A stretch of DNA of 64,000 bases from Polaribacter sp. Hel1_33_78 (GTDB taxonomy: Bacteria; Bacteroidota; Bacteroidia; Flavobacteriales; Flavobacteriaceae): NCBI RefSeq assembly GCF_900106075.1, contig NZ_LT629794.1, positions 1,096,001 through 1,160,000 of the forward strand, given 5' to 3'. Both the position numbers and the translations under genes were made by a program. Below, piece by piece: positions 14,343 to 23,115 of this stretch. Numbering within the stretch: the first letter of the stretch is position 1; every line of letters starts with the position of its first letter. The notes below the pieces were generated by a model. That model saw nothing but the letters and a program-made list of their open reading frames with translations, did no database searches and was not told the DNA's origin.

Positions 14343-17300
14343 TTAAAAATTTAAGTTTACTCCAAGTGCATAAATTCTTGGAATTGGGTATGCATTTTCA
14401 TAACCACCACTTGCCTCAGGGTCGATCCCATCATAATTTGTAATTACAAATACATTTTGCACAGAAAAATTTAAGTCTAAGCCTAATTTCGAATTCAGCA
14501 ATGTTTTTCCAAAATTGTACCCAATGTTTAGATTATCCATTTTCAGGAAAGACGCGTTTTGCAAATAGAAATCACTAAACCTTTGCGCATCGTCATTAAA
14601 CTTAAATCGCGTATCATAATATAGCTGATTTAAATTTTGTGATACTTGAAAACCTGTAATTGCAACTGTGCTATTGTAGGGTTGAAAATATAGATAATGG
14701 TCTAAATTGGCATGAAATGAAGTGCTAAAACTCCACTTTTTGTATTGAAGATTTGTACTAAAACCAAGTAAATATTTTGGCAATGTAGACTTGTTGGTAA
14801 TATACCTATCCTCTGCGTTGATATTTCCATCTTCATTAACATCTAGCATTTGACCTTCTATAGGCATTCCGTTTCCATCATACACTTGATGGTATAAATA
14901 GAATGTATTTCTTGGGAAACCAACCGTGTTTACCAAAGTTGCATCGCTAAATAAACCTACACCGTCATCATTACCATTTGTTAACTTGGTTATTTTATTT
15001 TCATTAAAAGTTGCATTAAAATTTAAATTCCAAGTTAAATTCTCTGTTTGAACAGGTATTGCATTCAAATTAAATTCCACACCTCTGTTTTGCATTGTTC
15101 CAATATTCAAAAGCAATTGATTGTTAAAATTAACTCCCAAAGGAATCGTTGTTAAGTTTATTAAATCTTTGGTATCTTTTTGATACACATCTATACTTCC
15201 AGAAATTCTATTGTCTATAAAACCGAAGTCTAAACCAATATTGAATGATGCTGTTTGCTCCCATTTTAAATCAGGATTAAAAGCTTGAGGTGATATTGTA
15301 GTGTATGTAGTATCTCCAAAAGTGTATTGATTATTTAAAGAACCAGTATTATAACCTTGTTGAAAATAATAGTTGTATTCTGGATTTTTCTCTACATCAA
15401 AATCTTGCTGACCAGTAACCCCATAACTTGCTCTTAATTTTAAGTTTGATACAACGCTATTATCTTCCAAAAAACTTTCTTCGCTTATACGCCATCCCAA
15501 GGCAACAGATGGAAAGATTCCCCATCGATTATTTTCTGCAAAACGAGAAGATCCATCGCGACGTATAGAAGCAGTTAATAAATATTTGCTATCATAATTA
15601 TAATTTAAACGACCATAAAAAGAGATGATAGCGTTACTTGGTTTGTCAAACGGAAATGGTGGATCGCTATTAGGAAATTGAGCGCCAGTATCTGCACGGA
15701 ATGTAGGATAAAAATAATTCGTTCTTAAAAAATTATTGTAAGAATATCCTCCAGTAAAATCAATTTTACTTTTTATAGATTCCAATTCTTTGCTATAAAA
15801 AAGATATGATTCAAATAATACATTTTGAATTTCTCTTGCTGGACTTGCATAGTAGATATACCCACCAGAGTTGTCATTTGGAAAATAGGTAGACTCTACT
15901 GCATCTCTAAAAGTTGCTTTAGAAATATCATAACCGGCATTTACATTTACATGTAAATCTGGAAAAAAATGAAATTTATAATCTAACTGCAGATTTCCAA
16001 TACTTCTTAAATTTTGATTTCTTTTGTTATTCTGTTCCAACATACTAACAGGATTGGTTAAACCTAATGCAGGATTACTTGCAAATTGTATGTATTGAAA
16101 GTAGCCACCATATGTTTGGTCTTCTACATGAACTGGTTGAGTAGGGTCAAAAGCTGTTGCTGTCCAAATAGCATTTTCATTAGCAATACGTTCATCTTCA
16201 AACGAACCTTTTAAATTTAAATTCACTTTTAAATGATTATCAAAAAACTTTGGACTTAAATTTAATAATGCTGTAGTTCTTTTGTAATTGCCCGTTTTTA
16301 AATTTCCATCTTGATTCAAAAAACCTACGGATACACGATAAGGTAGTGACTTTATTGCTCCACTCATACTAATATTATGCTCTTGAGTAAATGCAGGTTG
16401 AAAGATTTCGTCTTGCCAATCTGTATTTGCATTACCAACTGGTGTAATGCTAGTACCCAATCCTTGTATAACAGTTCTATATTGATCAGCAGTTAAAACA
16501 TCTGCATTTCTCAAAATTGTTGAAACTCGAGTACTTGAAGACACACTCATTTTAAAACCAGTTAAACTTCCTTTTTTAGTTGTGATAATTACAACTCCAT
16601 TAGAAGCTCTTGATCCGTAAATAGCAGAAGCTGATGCATCTTTTAAAACCGAAAAACTTTCGATATCATTGGGGTTTAATTGACTTAAAACTCCTGGTCC
16701 GCCATTCGCTCCTTCAACAGGCAATCCGTCTATAATAAACAATGGATCGTTGGTAGCACTTAAAGAAGATCCACCTCGAATTAAAATTGAGCTTCCCGCT
16801 CCTGGTTTACCACTTGACGGTGTTATCTGAACACCAGGTAATTTATTTGCAATTAAATCTTCTACATTTGTAACAGGTACATTCTGAAAATCTTTAGCAC
16901 TTATAGAAGCTACAGAACCCGTTAAATCTTTCTTTTTAGAAGAACCATAACCAATAAGTACAATTTCATCTAAACTTTCTGCAGATTCTTCTAGTATTAC
17001 ATTTAGAGTGGTTGCAGTAACTTTTACTTCTTTTGTTGTATATCCTAAATAAGAAAATACCAAAACAGCTTCTTTTTCTGATTTAATCGAATAAGTTCCA
17101 TCAAATTCTGAAGTTACCCCTATTTTTGTTCCTTTAATAAGAATACTTACTCCAGGAAGAGGCTCTTTTGTTTTATTATCTATAATTTGTCCTTTAACAT
17201 TAATGTTTTGGGCATTTATTACCATAGAGAAAAAAAATAAGAAAACACATAGTATTTTTTTAAACGTTTCTACTTTCTTTGGACGATAAAAAATCATCAT
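14343..17300 (-). CDS. susC: SusC/RagA-family TonB-dependent oligosaccharide transporter
   Basis: A 985-aa outer-membrane protein. Signal peptide at about residues 15-30, then a carboxypeptidase-regulatory-like domain (VKGQIIDNKTKEPLPGVSIL, to about 100), a TonB-box-like LDEIVLIGYGSSKKKDLTGS, the plug (DLIANKLPGVQITP, GGSSLSATNDPLFIIDG) and a large 22-strand barrel ending in IPRIYALGVNLNF. It imports oligosaccharides using TonB energy. It is the first structural gene of the locus, transcribed away from the upstream regulator's stop. Confidence 0.95.
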   Translation of the reverse strand: MMIFYRPKKVETFKKILCVFLFFFSMVINAQNINVKGQIIDNKTKEPLPGVSILIKGTKIGVTSEFDGTYSIKSEKEAVLVFSYLGYTTKEVKVTATTLNVILEESAESLDEIVLIGYGSSKKKDLTGSVASISAKDFQNVPVTNVEDLIANKLPGVQITPSSGKPGAGSSILIRGGSSLSATNDPLFIIDGLPVEGANGGPGVLSQLNPNDIESFSVLKDASASAIYGSRASNGVVIITTKKGSLTGFKMSVSSSTRVSTILRNADVLTADQYRTVIQGLGTSITPVGNANTDWQDEIFQPAFTQEHNISMSGAIKSLPYRVSVGFLNQDGNLKTGNYKRTTALLNLSPKFFDNHLKVNLNLKGSFEDERIANENAIWTATAFDPTQPVHVEDQTYGGYFQYIQFASNPALGLTNPVSMLEQNNKRNQNLRSIGNLQLDYKFHFFPDLHVNVNAGYDISKATFRDAVESTYFPNDNSGGYIYYASPAREIQNVLFESYLFYSKELESIKSKIDFTGGYSYNNFLRTNYFYPTFRADTGAQFPNSDPPFPFDKPSNAIISFYGRLNYNYDSKYLLTASIRRDGSSRFAENNRWGIFPSVALGWRISEESFLEDNSVVSNLKLRASYGVTGQQDFDVEKNPEYNYYFQQGYNTGSLNNQYTFGDTTYTTISPQAFNPDLKWEQTASFNIGLDFGFIDNRISGSIDVYQKDTKDLINLTTIPLGVNFNNQLLLNIGTMQNRGVEFNLNAIPVQTENLTWNLNFNATFNENKITKLTNGNDDGVGLFSDATLVNTVGFPRNTFYLYHQVYDGNGMPIEGQMLDVNEDGNINAEDRYITNKSTLPKYLLGFSTNLQYKKWSFSTSFHANLDHYLYFQPYNSTVAITGFQVSQNLNQLYYDTRFKFNDDAQRFSDFYLQNASFLKMDNLNIGYNFGKTLLNSKLGLDLNFSVQNVFVITNYDGIDPEASGGYENAYPIPRIYALGVNLNF

Positions 17301-17380
17301 AATTATTAATATTTTTTAATTGATTACTAAAAGCTATCTTTTGGCCTAGATGTTAATATGATGCAATTACGTTCTAAAAA

Positions 17381-17410
17381 CAAAAGTTAAAAGGGGTCAA
17401 ATTCATTCAA
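17381..17410 (-). promoter_or_regulatory. Candidate promoter of the SusC-led operon
   Basis: On the minus strand, TTG (17408-17410) is followed 18 nt later by TAACTTTTG (17381-17389), close to the Bacteroidota -33 TTG / -7 TAnnTTTG pattern but with one extra T. It lies about 80-110 nt upstream of the SusC start within the 209-nt spacer between regulator and SusC. The spacer is where the hybrid regulator should bind, but no clear direct repeat was found. Confidence 0.3.
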
Positions 17411-17509
17411 TGCGTATAAAAAACTGATAATTTGTAATAAAATAGTATAGATTTAGGATAATTTAGGTGAGTTCTCATTTTTGAATAGAAAAAAACTTAT
17501 TTAATATTG

Positions 17510-20500
17510 TTAAGATTTCAAAAAGAAAGAAGGTGTTTTCTTAAACTTGTTTTTAAAAAGTTTACTAAAATATTTCCGATCAGAATAACCAACTTTATAA
17601 CACGCATCTGTAACCGAATAACCTAACTCTTCTATCAATTGTTTGGCTACAGAAAGTTTATAATCTCTAATAAATTCTACAAAAGTGAGTCCAGTTAACG
17701 ACTTTATCTTTTTATACATAGAAGAATGACTCATATTTAAACGTTCAGAAATTACTTGTGCTTTTAAGTTATTGGTTTGTAAGTTTTCTTCTAAAACTTT
17801 ATATAAATTTACTAAAAAAATCTGATCTTTAGAATTTACTACAATTTCTTTAGGATTTACTACATCATTATTTACAAATTTTTGTTTTAAAAGCTTTCTA
17901 CTTTTTAAAAGATTTTTAATTCTATTTTTTAAGAAATCTTCATCATAAGGTTTTGTAATATATTCATCTGCACCCGTTTCAAAACCTTCCAGCTTGTCTT
18001 TAGTTGCTGTTTTAGCAGTTAATATTATAATAGGAATATGATTTGTAGCAGTATTTAATTTTATTTTTTTAGATAGTTCTATTCCATCCATTTCAGGCAT
18101 CATAACATCACTAATAATGAGATTTGGAAAAGAAGTAGCTGCTAATCTTAAGCCTTGAATACCATTAAATGCCTGAATTATATGGTAATTTTCTTCCTCT
18201 AAAATTTCTTTTAAAGATTCTTGAATTTCAATATTATCTTCAACAATTAAAATAGTTTCCTGCTTATTTTTCCTTTCTAAAATTTTCTTTTGCAATAAAT
18301 TTTCTGATTGCTCTTCTTCAGGATTTTCGTCATTTATACTCAAATTAAAATGCTTATTTCCTTTTAATAATCTTACTTCAAAAGAACTTCCTTTTTTAAA
18401 TTGACTTGTTACAATTATTTTTCCTTTATGTAATTCTATAATGTCTTTAACTATAGACAAGCCTAAACCAAAACCTTTGTTATTTTGTGTATGAGTATAT
18501 TTTACTTGATAAAATCGGTTGAATATTTTTTCTTTATCATTTGCAGATAAACCAATACCTGTATCGTTTACATATATTGTAATTTCATTTAATGATGTTT
18601 CAATCTTAAGATCAATTGATCCACCATCATCTGTAAATTTAAAAGCGTTTGAAAGCAAGTTAAAAATAACTTTTTCGAGTTGGTTTTTATCAAACCATAA
18701 AGGAATTTTTTTCTCGTTACTTTTAAAACGATATTTTATATCTCTGTCTGAAGCGATATCTTCAAAAGATAAAAAAATTTCTCTTGTAAATGAAACAAAA
18801 TCAGATGTTGTTACATTTAAAACAACATCATTCGTTTCTAGTTTTCTAACATCTAATAACTCATTTACTAGTCTTAATAATAAATTGCTATTTCTTCTAA
18901 TGGTATGCGAAGCCTTTATTTGTCTTTTATCTTTTTCTTTATTAGGATTGGTATCAAACAATCGGTTAATAGAACTTAAGATTAAAGTAACAGGTGTTCT
19001 AATTTCGTGAGAAATATTGGTAAAGAATTGCTGCTTTGCATTGTATAATTCTGTGTCTTTTTCGAGTTTAATTTTTTCTAATTCAAGGCTTGCTTTTAAT
19101 TTACCCCATGCAATAAGATATCTTCTAAACAAATAGATGGCTATTGTAAAAAGGATAGCGTAAATGGCATATGCCAAATTGGTTTGCCAGTAAGGCTTTA
19201 GAATGTTTATTTGTAAACTAGTAAAGTTATTGCCCCAGTTGCCACTTAATGCTCTACTTTTTACTTTTAGTGTGTAATTACCGGGAGCTAAATTTGTAAA
19301 GGTAGCAGTTCTATCGGTTCCAATATTTCTCCAATCTTCATCAAAGTTTTCCATTTTTATGGAATATTCATAGTTTTCTGAGGTTGGGAATTTTAGGGCT
19401 GCAAATTCAAAGGTAATTACGTTATGAAAATAGTCTAAAGTAATCTCTTTCGTTAGGGTTATGTCTTTTTTTAGTATTTCATTGACACCAACACCTACTT
19501 CTTTGTTAAAAATTTTAAAACTTTTTATTATAACTTTGGGTTGTGAACTGGTATTGTTTACCAACTTAGGGTCAAATTTTGTAACACCATGTATGCCTCC
19601 AAAATAGAGAAAACCTGCTTTGTCTTTATAACCAGAGTTGATATGAAAATCTCCTTTTAGATTTGTAAAAGTTTTAAAGGTATTGTTCTCATAATCATAT
19701 TTTATGATTCCTTTTTTACTTCCAAACCAAATATTAAAATCATCGTCTTCTATAATTGATGTAATGGTTTTGTACTTTATGTTTTTAAAATTTTCAAAAC
19801 GTTGTATCTTATTTGTTTTTAAGTTCATTCTATTGATACCAGCACCAGATGTGCCTATCCATAAATACCCTTTTGTATCTTTTAGCAGTGAAAAAATATT
19901 ATTACTGCTTATAGATGTAGTGTCTGTTTCTTTGTAATTAAAGTGTATAACTTTATTTTTATAGATATCAAAAAGCTCCAAACCACCGCCATAAGAAGCT
20001 AACCAGATGTTGTTTTTATCTTTTAAAATAGAGATTATATTTTTGTTAATACCTGTATTTTGCCTTGAAAAGGTGTTTGCTTTTCTATCAAAATAATTTA
20101 AACCACCACCCCAAGTGGCAATCCATAAATTATTTTTTTCGTCTTCTACAATATCTCTGACATCATTAAAACTAATTGATTGGTTGTTGGAAAATGTATT
20201 CTTGTATGATGTAATATCTTTTGTTTTATCATTAAACCTTATTAACCCATTGCCAAAGGTGCCTAACCAAATATTATTATCTTTAGACTGGAATATTTTT
20301 TGAATGTATTTGGCACCAAGAGTTTTATTGGTGTAGTATTTTACTTTTTTATTTTTCTTATTGTAAATGTTTAAACCGTTGCCATCTAACCCCAAATAAA
20401 TATTTCTATCATTTTGAAAAATTGATAAAACAGGACTTGGATTTTTACCAATTATATCACTAGAAATGATTCCTGTTTTATTTTTTTTATCTAAAACACT

Positions 20501-21505
20501 AACTCCGTTCCAAGCAGTTCCTATCCACATATTAGAAGCTTCATCTTCTGCAATAACATAAATGGCATTGCCAGATAAAGAGCCGTAAAGCTGTGCATTA
20601 TTGGTATAATTGCGTATAATAGGTTCTTTACTATTAGGGTATTGAATTTCTAATAAACCATAACCATCTGTGCCTATCCATAAATTATCTTTACTGTCTT
20701 TCTTAAGAGAACGTGTAATTTTAGTTTTGTCTTTTAAGAGTTGATGATGACTCAAAAAATTAGATATTTTTTGCATTTTTAAATCCACAACAAGCAATCC
20801 ATTACCAGAGGTGCCCAATAAAATTTCATCTGAATTTAGCTTTGTAATTGCATTAATAGGACTTGTAATTTGGTTTTTATTTTGAGATATACTTGTGAAT
20901 TTTTTAGTTTTTGAATCAAATAAAAACAAGCCATTAGCAAAAGTACCAAGCCATAAGTTGTTGTTTTTGTCTTGGTATATGCTGGTTATGTTTAAAGAAT
21001 TTTGCTCTTTAAAAGGGAAATTGTAAAATATGTTCTTATCATGATCAAATAAACTCAACCCCTTTTCTGTACCAATCCAAAAAAGTCCGTCTTCCCTTTC
21101 TGTTAAAATATTTATTCTGTTAGAAATGATAGAAAATTCTTTTTCTTGTGAGTTTTTGTAAGATATAAATTTATCATTTATGCGATCATATAAATTTAAA
21201 CCACCCCCGGAAGTAGTTAACCAGATTCTATTTTTACAATCTAGATAAAGACTAGAAATATTATTAGACTCTATGTTACTATTTTGTTTATTGTAAATTT
21301 TTACGTTATAGCCATCGTATCTGTTCAAGCCATTTTGAGTACCAATCCAAACAAAACCTTTTTCTTCTTTTATAATTCCTGTTATCCTAGAACTTGATAA
21401 TCCTTGAGATTGATCTATTTTTAGGAAAGTGGGTTGGGTTTGACAGTAATATTCAAAATGAATTACAGCTAATAATATGCAAAGCGTAAATTTCTTTACT
21501 GTCAA
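17510..21505 (-). CDS. Hybrid two-component system regulator of the galactan locus
   Basis: A 1331-aa hybrid sensor. After a signal peptide come two-propeller Reg_prop repeats (recurring WIGTQNGLNRYD and WLGTFGNGL motifs, about 30-660), a Y_Y_Y domain (about 690-760) and a transmembrane helix (about 775-795). The kinase has the phospho-acceptor His in FFTNISHEIRTPVTLIL and N and G boxes up to GFGLGLSIVKDI. A receiver follows (ISDVMMPEMDG with phospho-Asp; ILTAKT), then an AraC-type DNA-binding domain (about 1225-1331). Such proteins sense an oligosaccharide in the periplasm and activate the adjacent susC operon. All domains appear intact. Confidence 0.95.
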   Translation of the reverse strand: MTVKKFTLCILLAVIHFEYYCQTQPTFLKIDQSQGLSSSRITGIIKEEKGFVWIGTQNGLNRYDGYNVKIYNKQNSNIESNNISSLYLDCKNRIWLTTSGGGLNLYDRINDKFISYKNSQEKEFSIISNRINILTEREDGLFWIGTEKGLSLFDHDKNIFYNFPFKEQNSLNITSIYQDKNNNLWLGTFANGLFLFDSKTKKFTSISQNKNQITSPINAITKLNSDEILLGTSGNGLLVVDLKMQKISNFLSHHQLLKDKTKITRSLKKDSKDNLWIGTDGYGLLEIQYPNSKEPIIRNYTNNAQLYGSLSGNAIYVIAEDEASNMWIGTAWNGVSVLDKKNKTGIISSDIIGKNPSPVLSIFQNDRNIYLGLDGNGLNIYNKKNKKVKYYTNKTLGAKYIQKIFQSKDNNIWLGTFGNGLIRFNDKTKDITSYKNTFSNNQSISFNDVRDIVEDEKNNLWIATWGGGLNYFDRKANTFSRQNTGINKNIISILKDKNNIWLASYGGGLELFDIYKNKVIHFNYKETDTTSISSNNIFSLLKDTKGYLWIGTSGAGINRMNLKTNKIQRFENFKNIKYKTITSIIEDDDFNIWFGSKKGIIKYDYENNTFKTFTNLKGDFHINSGYKDKAGFLYFGGIHGVTKFDPKLVNNTSSQPKVIIKSFKIFNKEVGVGVNEILKKDITLTKEITLDYFHNVITFEFAALKFPTSENYEYSIKMENFDEDWRNIGTDRTATFTNLAPGNYTLKVKSRALSGNWGNNFTSLQINILKPYWQTNLAYAIYAILFTIAIYLFRRYLIAWGKLKASLELEKIKLEKDTELYNAKQQFFTNISHEIRTPVTLILSSINRLFDTNPNKEKDKRQIKASHTIRRNSNLLLRLVNELLDVRKLETNDVVLNVTTSDFVSFTREIFLSFEDIASDRDIKYRFKSNEKKIPLWFDKNQLEKVIFNLLSNAFKFTDDGGSIDLKIETSLNEITIYVNDTGIGLSANDKEKIFNRFYQVKYTHTQNNKGFGLGLSIVKDIIELHKGKIIVTSQFKKGSSFEVRLLKGNKHFNLSINDENPEEEQSENLLQKKILERKNKQETILIVEDNIEIQESLKEILEEENYHIIQAFNGIQGLRLAATSFPNLIISDVMMPEMDGIELSKKIKLNTATNHIPIIILTAKTATKDKLEGFETGADEYITKPYDEDFLKNRIKNLLKSRKLLKQKFVNNDVVNPKEIVVNSKDQIFLVNLYKVLEENLQTNNLKAQVISERLNMSHSSMYKKIKSLTGLTFVEFIRDYKLSVAKQLIEELGYSVTDACYKVGYSDRKYFSKLFKNKFKKTPSFFLKS

Positions 21506-21801
21506 AATAAATAGAGGTTAAATGAATACTAAAAATTAAATGTACAATGTTTAGAAAGTATTAAAGGTAGACAAATTCATTTTTATGGTGTGTTAAAATG
21601 AGATTATATACTAAAAAGCACCATGTTTTATGATAAAAATACTGCATATACGCCTAATTTCTTCTACTGTAATTGCTGTAACAATTCTTTTTTAGTGAAA
21701 TAAAAATTTATTTAATTCGGCGATCTTTTTTTGGTTTGCTATTTGTAGCATAATGTAATTAGTCTTTAAAATTCCATGGGGTTTGCAGGATTTTTAAAAC
21801 T
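21506..21801. other. Intergenic stretch without supported genes
   Basis: The ~300 nt upstream of the hybrid regulator contains AT-rich DNA with no open frame of note and no convincing tRNA. It should contain the regulator's promoter near 21510-21560, but no clear TAnnTTTG box could be assigned. The stretch ends at the hairpin that terminates the tRNA/GIY-YIG array. Confidence 0.4.
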
Positions 21802-21832
21802 AAAAAACCTTGATAAGAATATCAAGGTTTTA
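21802..21832 (-). terminator. Rho-independent terminator of the tRNA/GIY-YIG array
   Basis: CCTTGATA / TATCAAGG (8-bp perfect stem, 4-nt loop) flanked by A and T runs; on the minus strand it ends in a T run. It lies just downstream of the last array copy and upstream of nothing on the plus strand, so it fits termination of minus-strand transcripts. Confidence 0.7.
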
Positions 21833-21893
21833 TGCAAATTGTATGTTTAAAATAGACGGGGTGGCAGGATTCGAGCCTGCGACTTTCACGCTT

Positions 21894-22139
21894 TTAGCGT
21901 GACGCGATTTCGTTCAAAAATCTTTTAGCACCTATTTTTTTTATTTTCCTTTCAAGCATTAATGCTTCAGATTTTGAATTTATTTCTATTTTATAAATGA
22001 TGTTCCAATCCTTTGCTTTAGCAGTAAACCCTTTGTGATTGTAGACATGTTCTTTCACTCTGTCTTGTGCATTTTTGCTTGAGTATCCGACATAATACTT
22101 TTGTAATTGCTTAGAAAAAAGAATATAAACAGTGCATAT
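21894..22139 (-). pseudogene. GIY-YIG nuclease copy 1, start codon lost
   Basis: The frame matches the intact copy almost completely, but the ATG at the expected position is ATA (22137-22139). The rest reads through with only conservative changes (L to V in the DRxKEHxYNHKG stretch, M to I before NSKSEALMLERK) to the same TAA in the tRNA-like loop. No suitable alternative upstream start is visible. It is the copy farthest from tRNA-Pro. Confidence 0.7.
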
Positions 22140-22224
22140 TATTATAAAATAAGAAAAGCCAAAATCTTAGGATTTCAGCTTTTTTGTCGGGTTGGCAGGA
22201 TTCGAACCTGCGACCTTCACGCTT

Positions 22225-22470
22225 TTAGCGTGACGCGATTTCGTTCAAAAATCTTTTAGCACCTATTTTTTTTATTTTCCTTTCGAGCATTAATGCTTCA
22301 GATTTTGAATTCATTTCTATTTTATAAATGATGTTCCAATCCTTTGCTCTAGCAGTAAACCCTTTGTGATTGTAGAGATGTTCTTTCAGTCTGTCTTGTG
22401 CATTTTTGCTTGAGTATCAAACATAATACTTTTGTAATTGCTTAGAAAAAAGAATATAAACAGTGAACAT
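22225..22470 (-). pseudogene. GIY-YIG nuclease copy 2, nonsense mutation
   Basis: The start MFTVYILFS is preserved (ATG 22468-22470), but the Gly codon of the YYVGYS motif has become TGA, stopping translation after 17 residues. The remainder of the frame is open and near-identical to the intact copy. Its tRNA-like fragment carries a G-to-T change in the acceptor region (CGGGTTGG in place of CGGGGTGG). Confidence 0.75.
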
Positions 22471-22556
22471 TATTATAAAATAAGAAAAGCCAAAATCTTA
22501 GGATTTCAGCTTTTTTGTCGGGGTGGCAGGATTCGAATCCTGCGATCTTCACGCTT

Positions 22557-22802
22557 TTAGCGTGACGCGATTTCGTTCAAAAATCTTTTAGCACCTATTT
22601 TTTTTATTTTCCTTTCGAGCATTAATGCTTCAGATTTTGAATTCATTTCTATTTTATAAATGATGTTCCAATCCTTTGCTTTAGCAGTAAACCCTTTGTG
22701 ATTGTAGAGATGTTCTTTCAGTCTGTCTTGTGCATTTTTGCTTGAGTATCCGACATAATACTTTTGTAATTGCTTAGAAAAAAGAATATAAACAGTGAAC
22801 AT
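22557..22802 (-). CDS. GIY-YIG nuclease, intact copy next to tRNA-Pro
   Basis: An 81-aa single-domain GIY-YIG protein: VYIL and YYVGYS are the two signature strands, an Arg follows in QDRLKEH, and the metal-binding Glu in SEALMLERKIKK. Length equals the UPF0213/YhbQ-like minimal domain. Its last codons (EIASR, TAA) lie inside the tRNA-like sequence downstream. It sits 48 nt after tRNA-Pro with a hairpin in between. Known GIY-YIG enzymes include homing endonucleases and repair nucleases; a homing-type role at the tRNA gene is inferred from the arrangement. Confidence 0.8.
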   Translation of the reverse strand: MFTVYILFSKQLQKYYVGYSSKNAQDRLKEHLYNHKGFTAKAKDWNIIYKIEMNSKSEALMLERKIKKIGAKRFLNEIASR

Positions 22803-22814
22803 TATTATAAAATA

Positions 22815-22846
22815 AGAAAAGCTAAAATCTTAGGATTTCAGCTTTT
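22815..22846 (-). terminator. Terminator of tRNA-Pro
   Basis: On the minus strand GCTGAAATC / GATTTTAGC forms a 9-bp stem (one G-U) with a CTAA loop, flanked by an A run and TTTTCTTATTTT. The same hairpin precedes array copies 1 and 2, so it is part of the repeating unit. Confidence 0.6.
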
Positions 22847-22849
22847 TTG

Positions 22850-22924
22850 TCGGGGTGGCAGGATTCGAACCTGCGACCTCCTCGTCCCAAACGAGGCGCG
22901 ATGACCGGGCTACGCTACACCCCG
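22850..22924 (-). tRNA. tRNA-Pro (anticodon TGG)
   Basis: Cloverleaf on the minus strand: acceptor CGGGGTG paired with CACCCCG plus discriminator A, D arm containing GTAGCCCGGTCATCGCG, anticodon stem CCTCG/CGAGG with loop TTTGGGA giving anticodon TGG, T arm GCAGGTTCGAATCCTGC. C1-G72 is the bacterial tRNA-Pro identity pair. CCA is not encoded (the 3' side reads CA then AAAAAAG). Its 3' half is duplicated in the three units downstream. Confidence 0.95.
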
Positions 22925-23115
22925 AAAATGATTACTCATTTAAGGGGGCAAAGATACATCCTTTTTAAAGAAAAACAATTAATTTAATAAATAATATTGA
23001 GAGCAATTTTTGCATTAAATCTAATTATCTTCTCATTATTAAAACTTATAAACATTCGTGAATAGAAGTATTAAAAAACTATATTTTTACGCTTCAAAAA
23101 TTATTACAAATAAAT

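Larger units (their letters stand above)
21857..22850 (-). repeat. Three tandem ~331-bp units: tRNA 3' half plus GIY-YIG gene
   Basis: The tRNA acceptor/T-arm sequence starting CGGG(G/T)TGGCAGGATTCGA recurs at 21857, 22188 and 22519 and then in the real tRNA-Pro at 22851, giving periods of 331, 331 and 332. On the minus strand each unit contains a hairpin terminator, a GIY-YIG reading frame, and a tRNA-like 3' half from the D-arm end (ATCGCG) through anticodon arm, variable region, T arm and acceptor. The anticodon arm differs from tRNA-Pro: stem TCACG/CGTGA, loop CTAAAAG. The TAA inside this loop is the stop codon of the nuclease gene. Units are nearly identical apart from a few substitutions. 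Confidence 0.85.

Noticed and set aside
21857..22850. CRISPR array, suggested by regular repeats
   Set aside because: The repeat unit is 331 bp and contains a gene and tRNA sequence; no short repeats with unique spacers are present.
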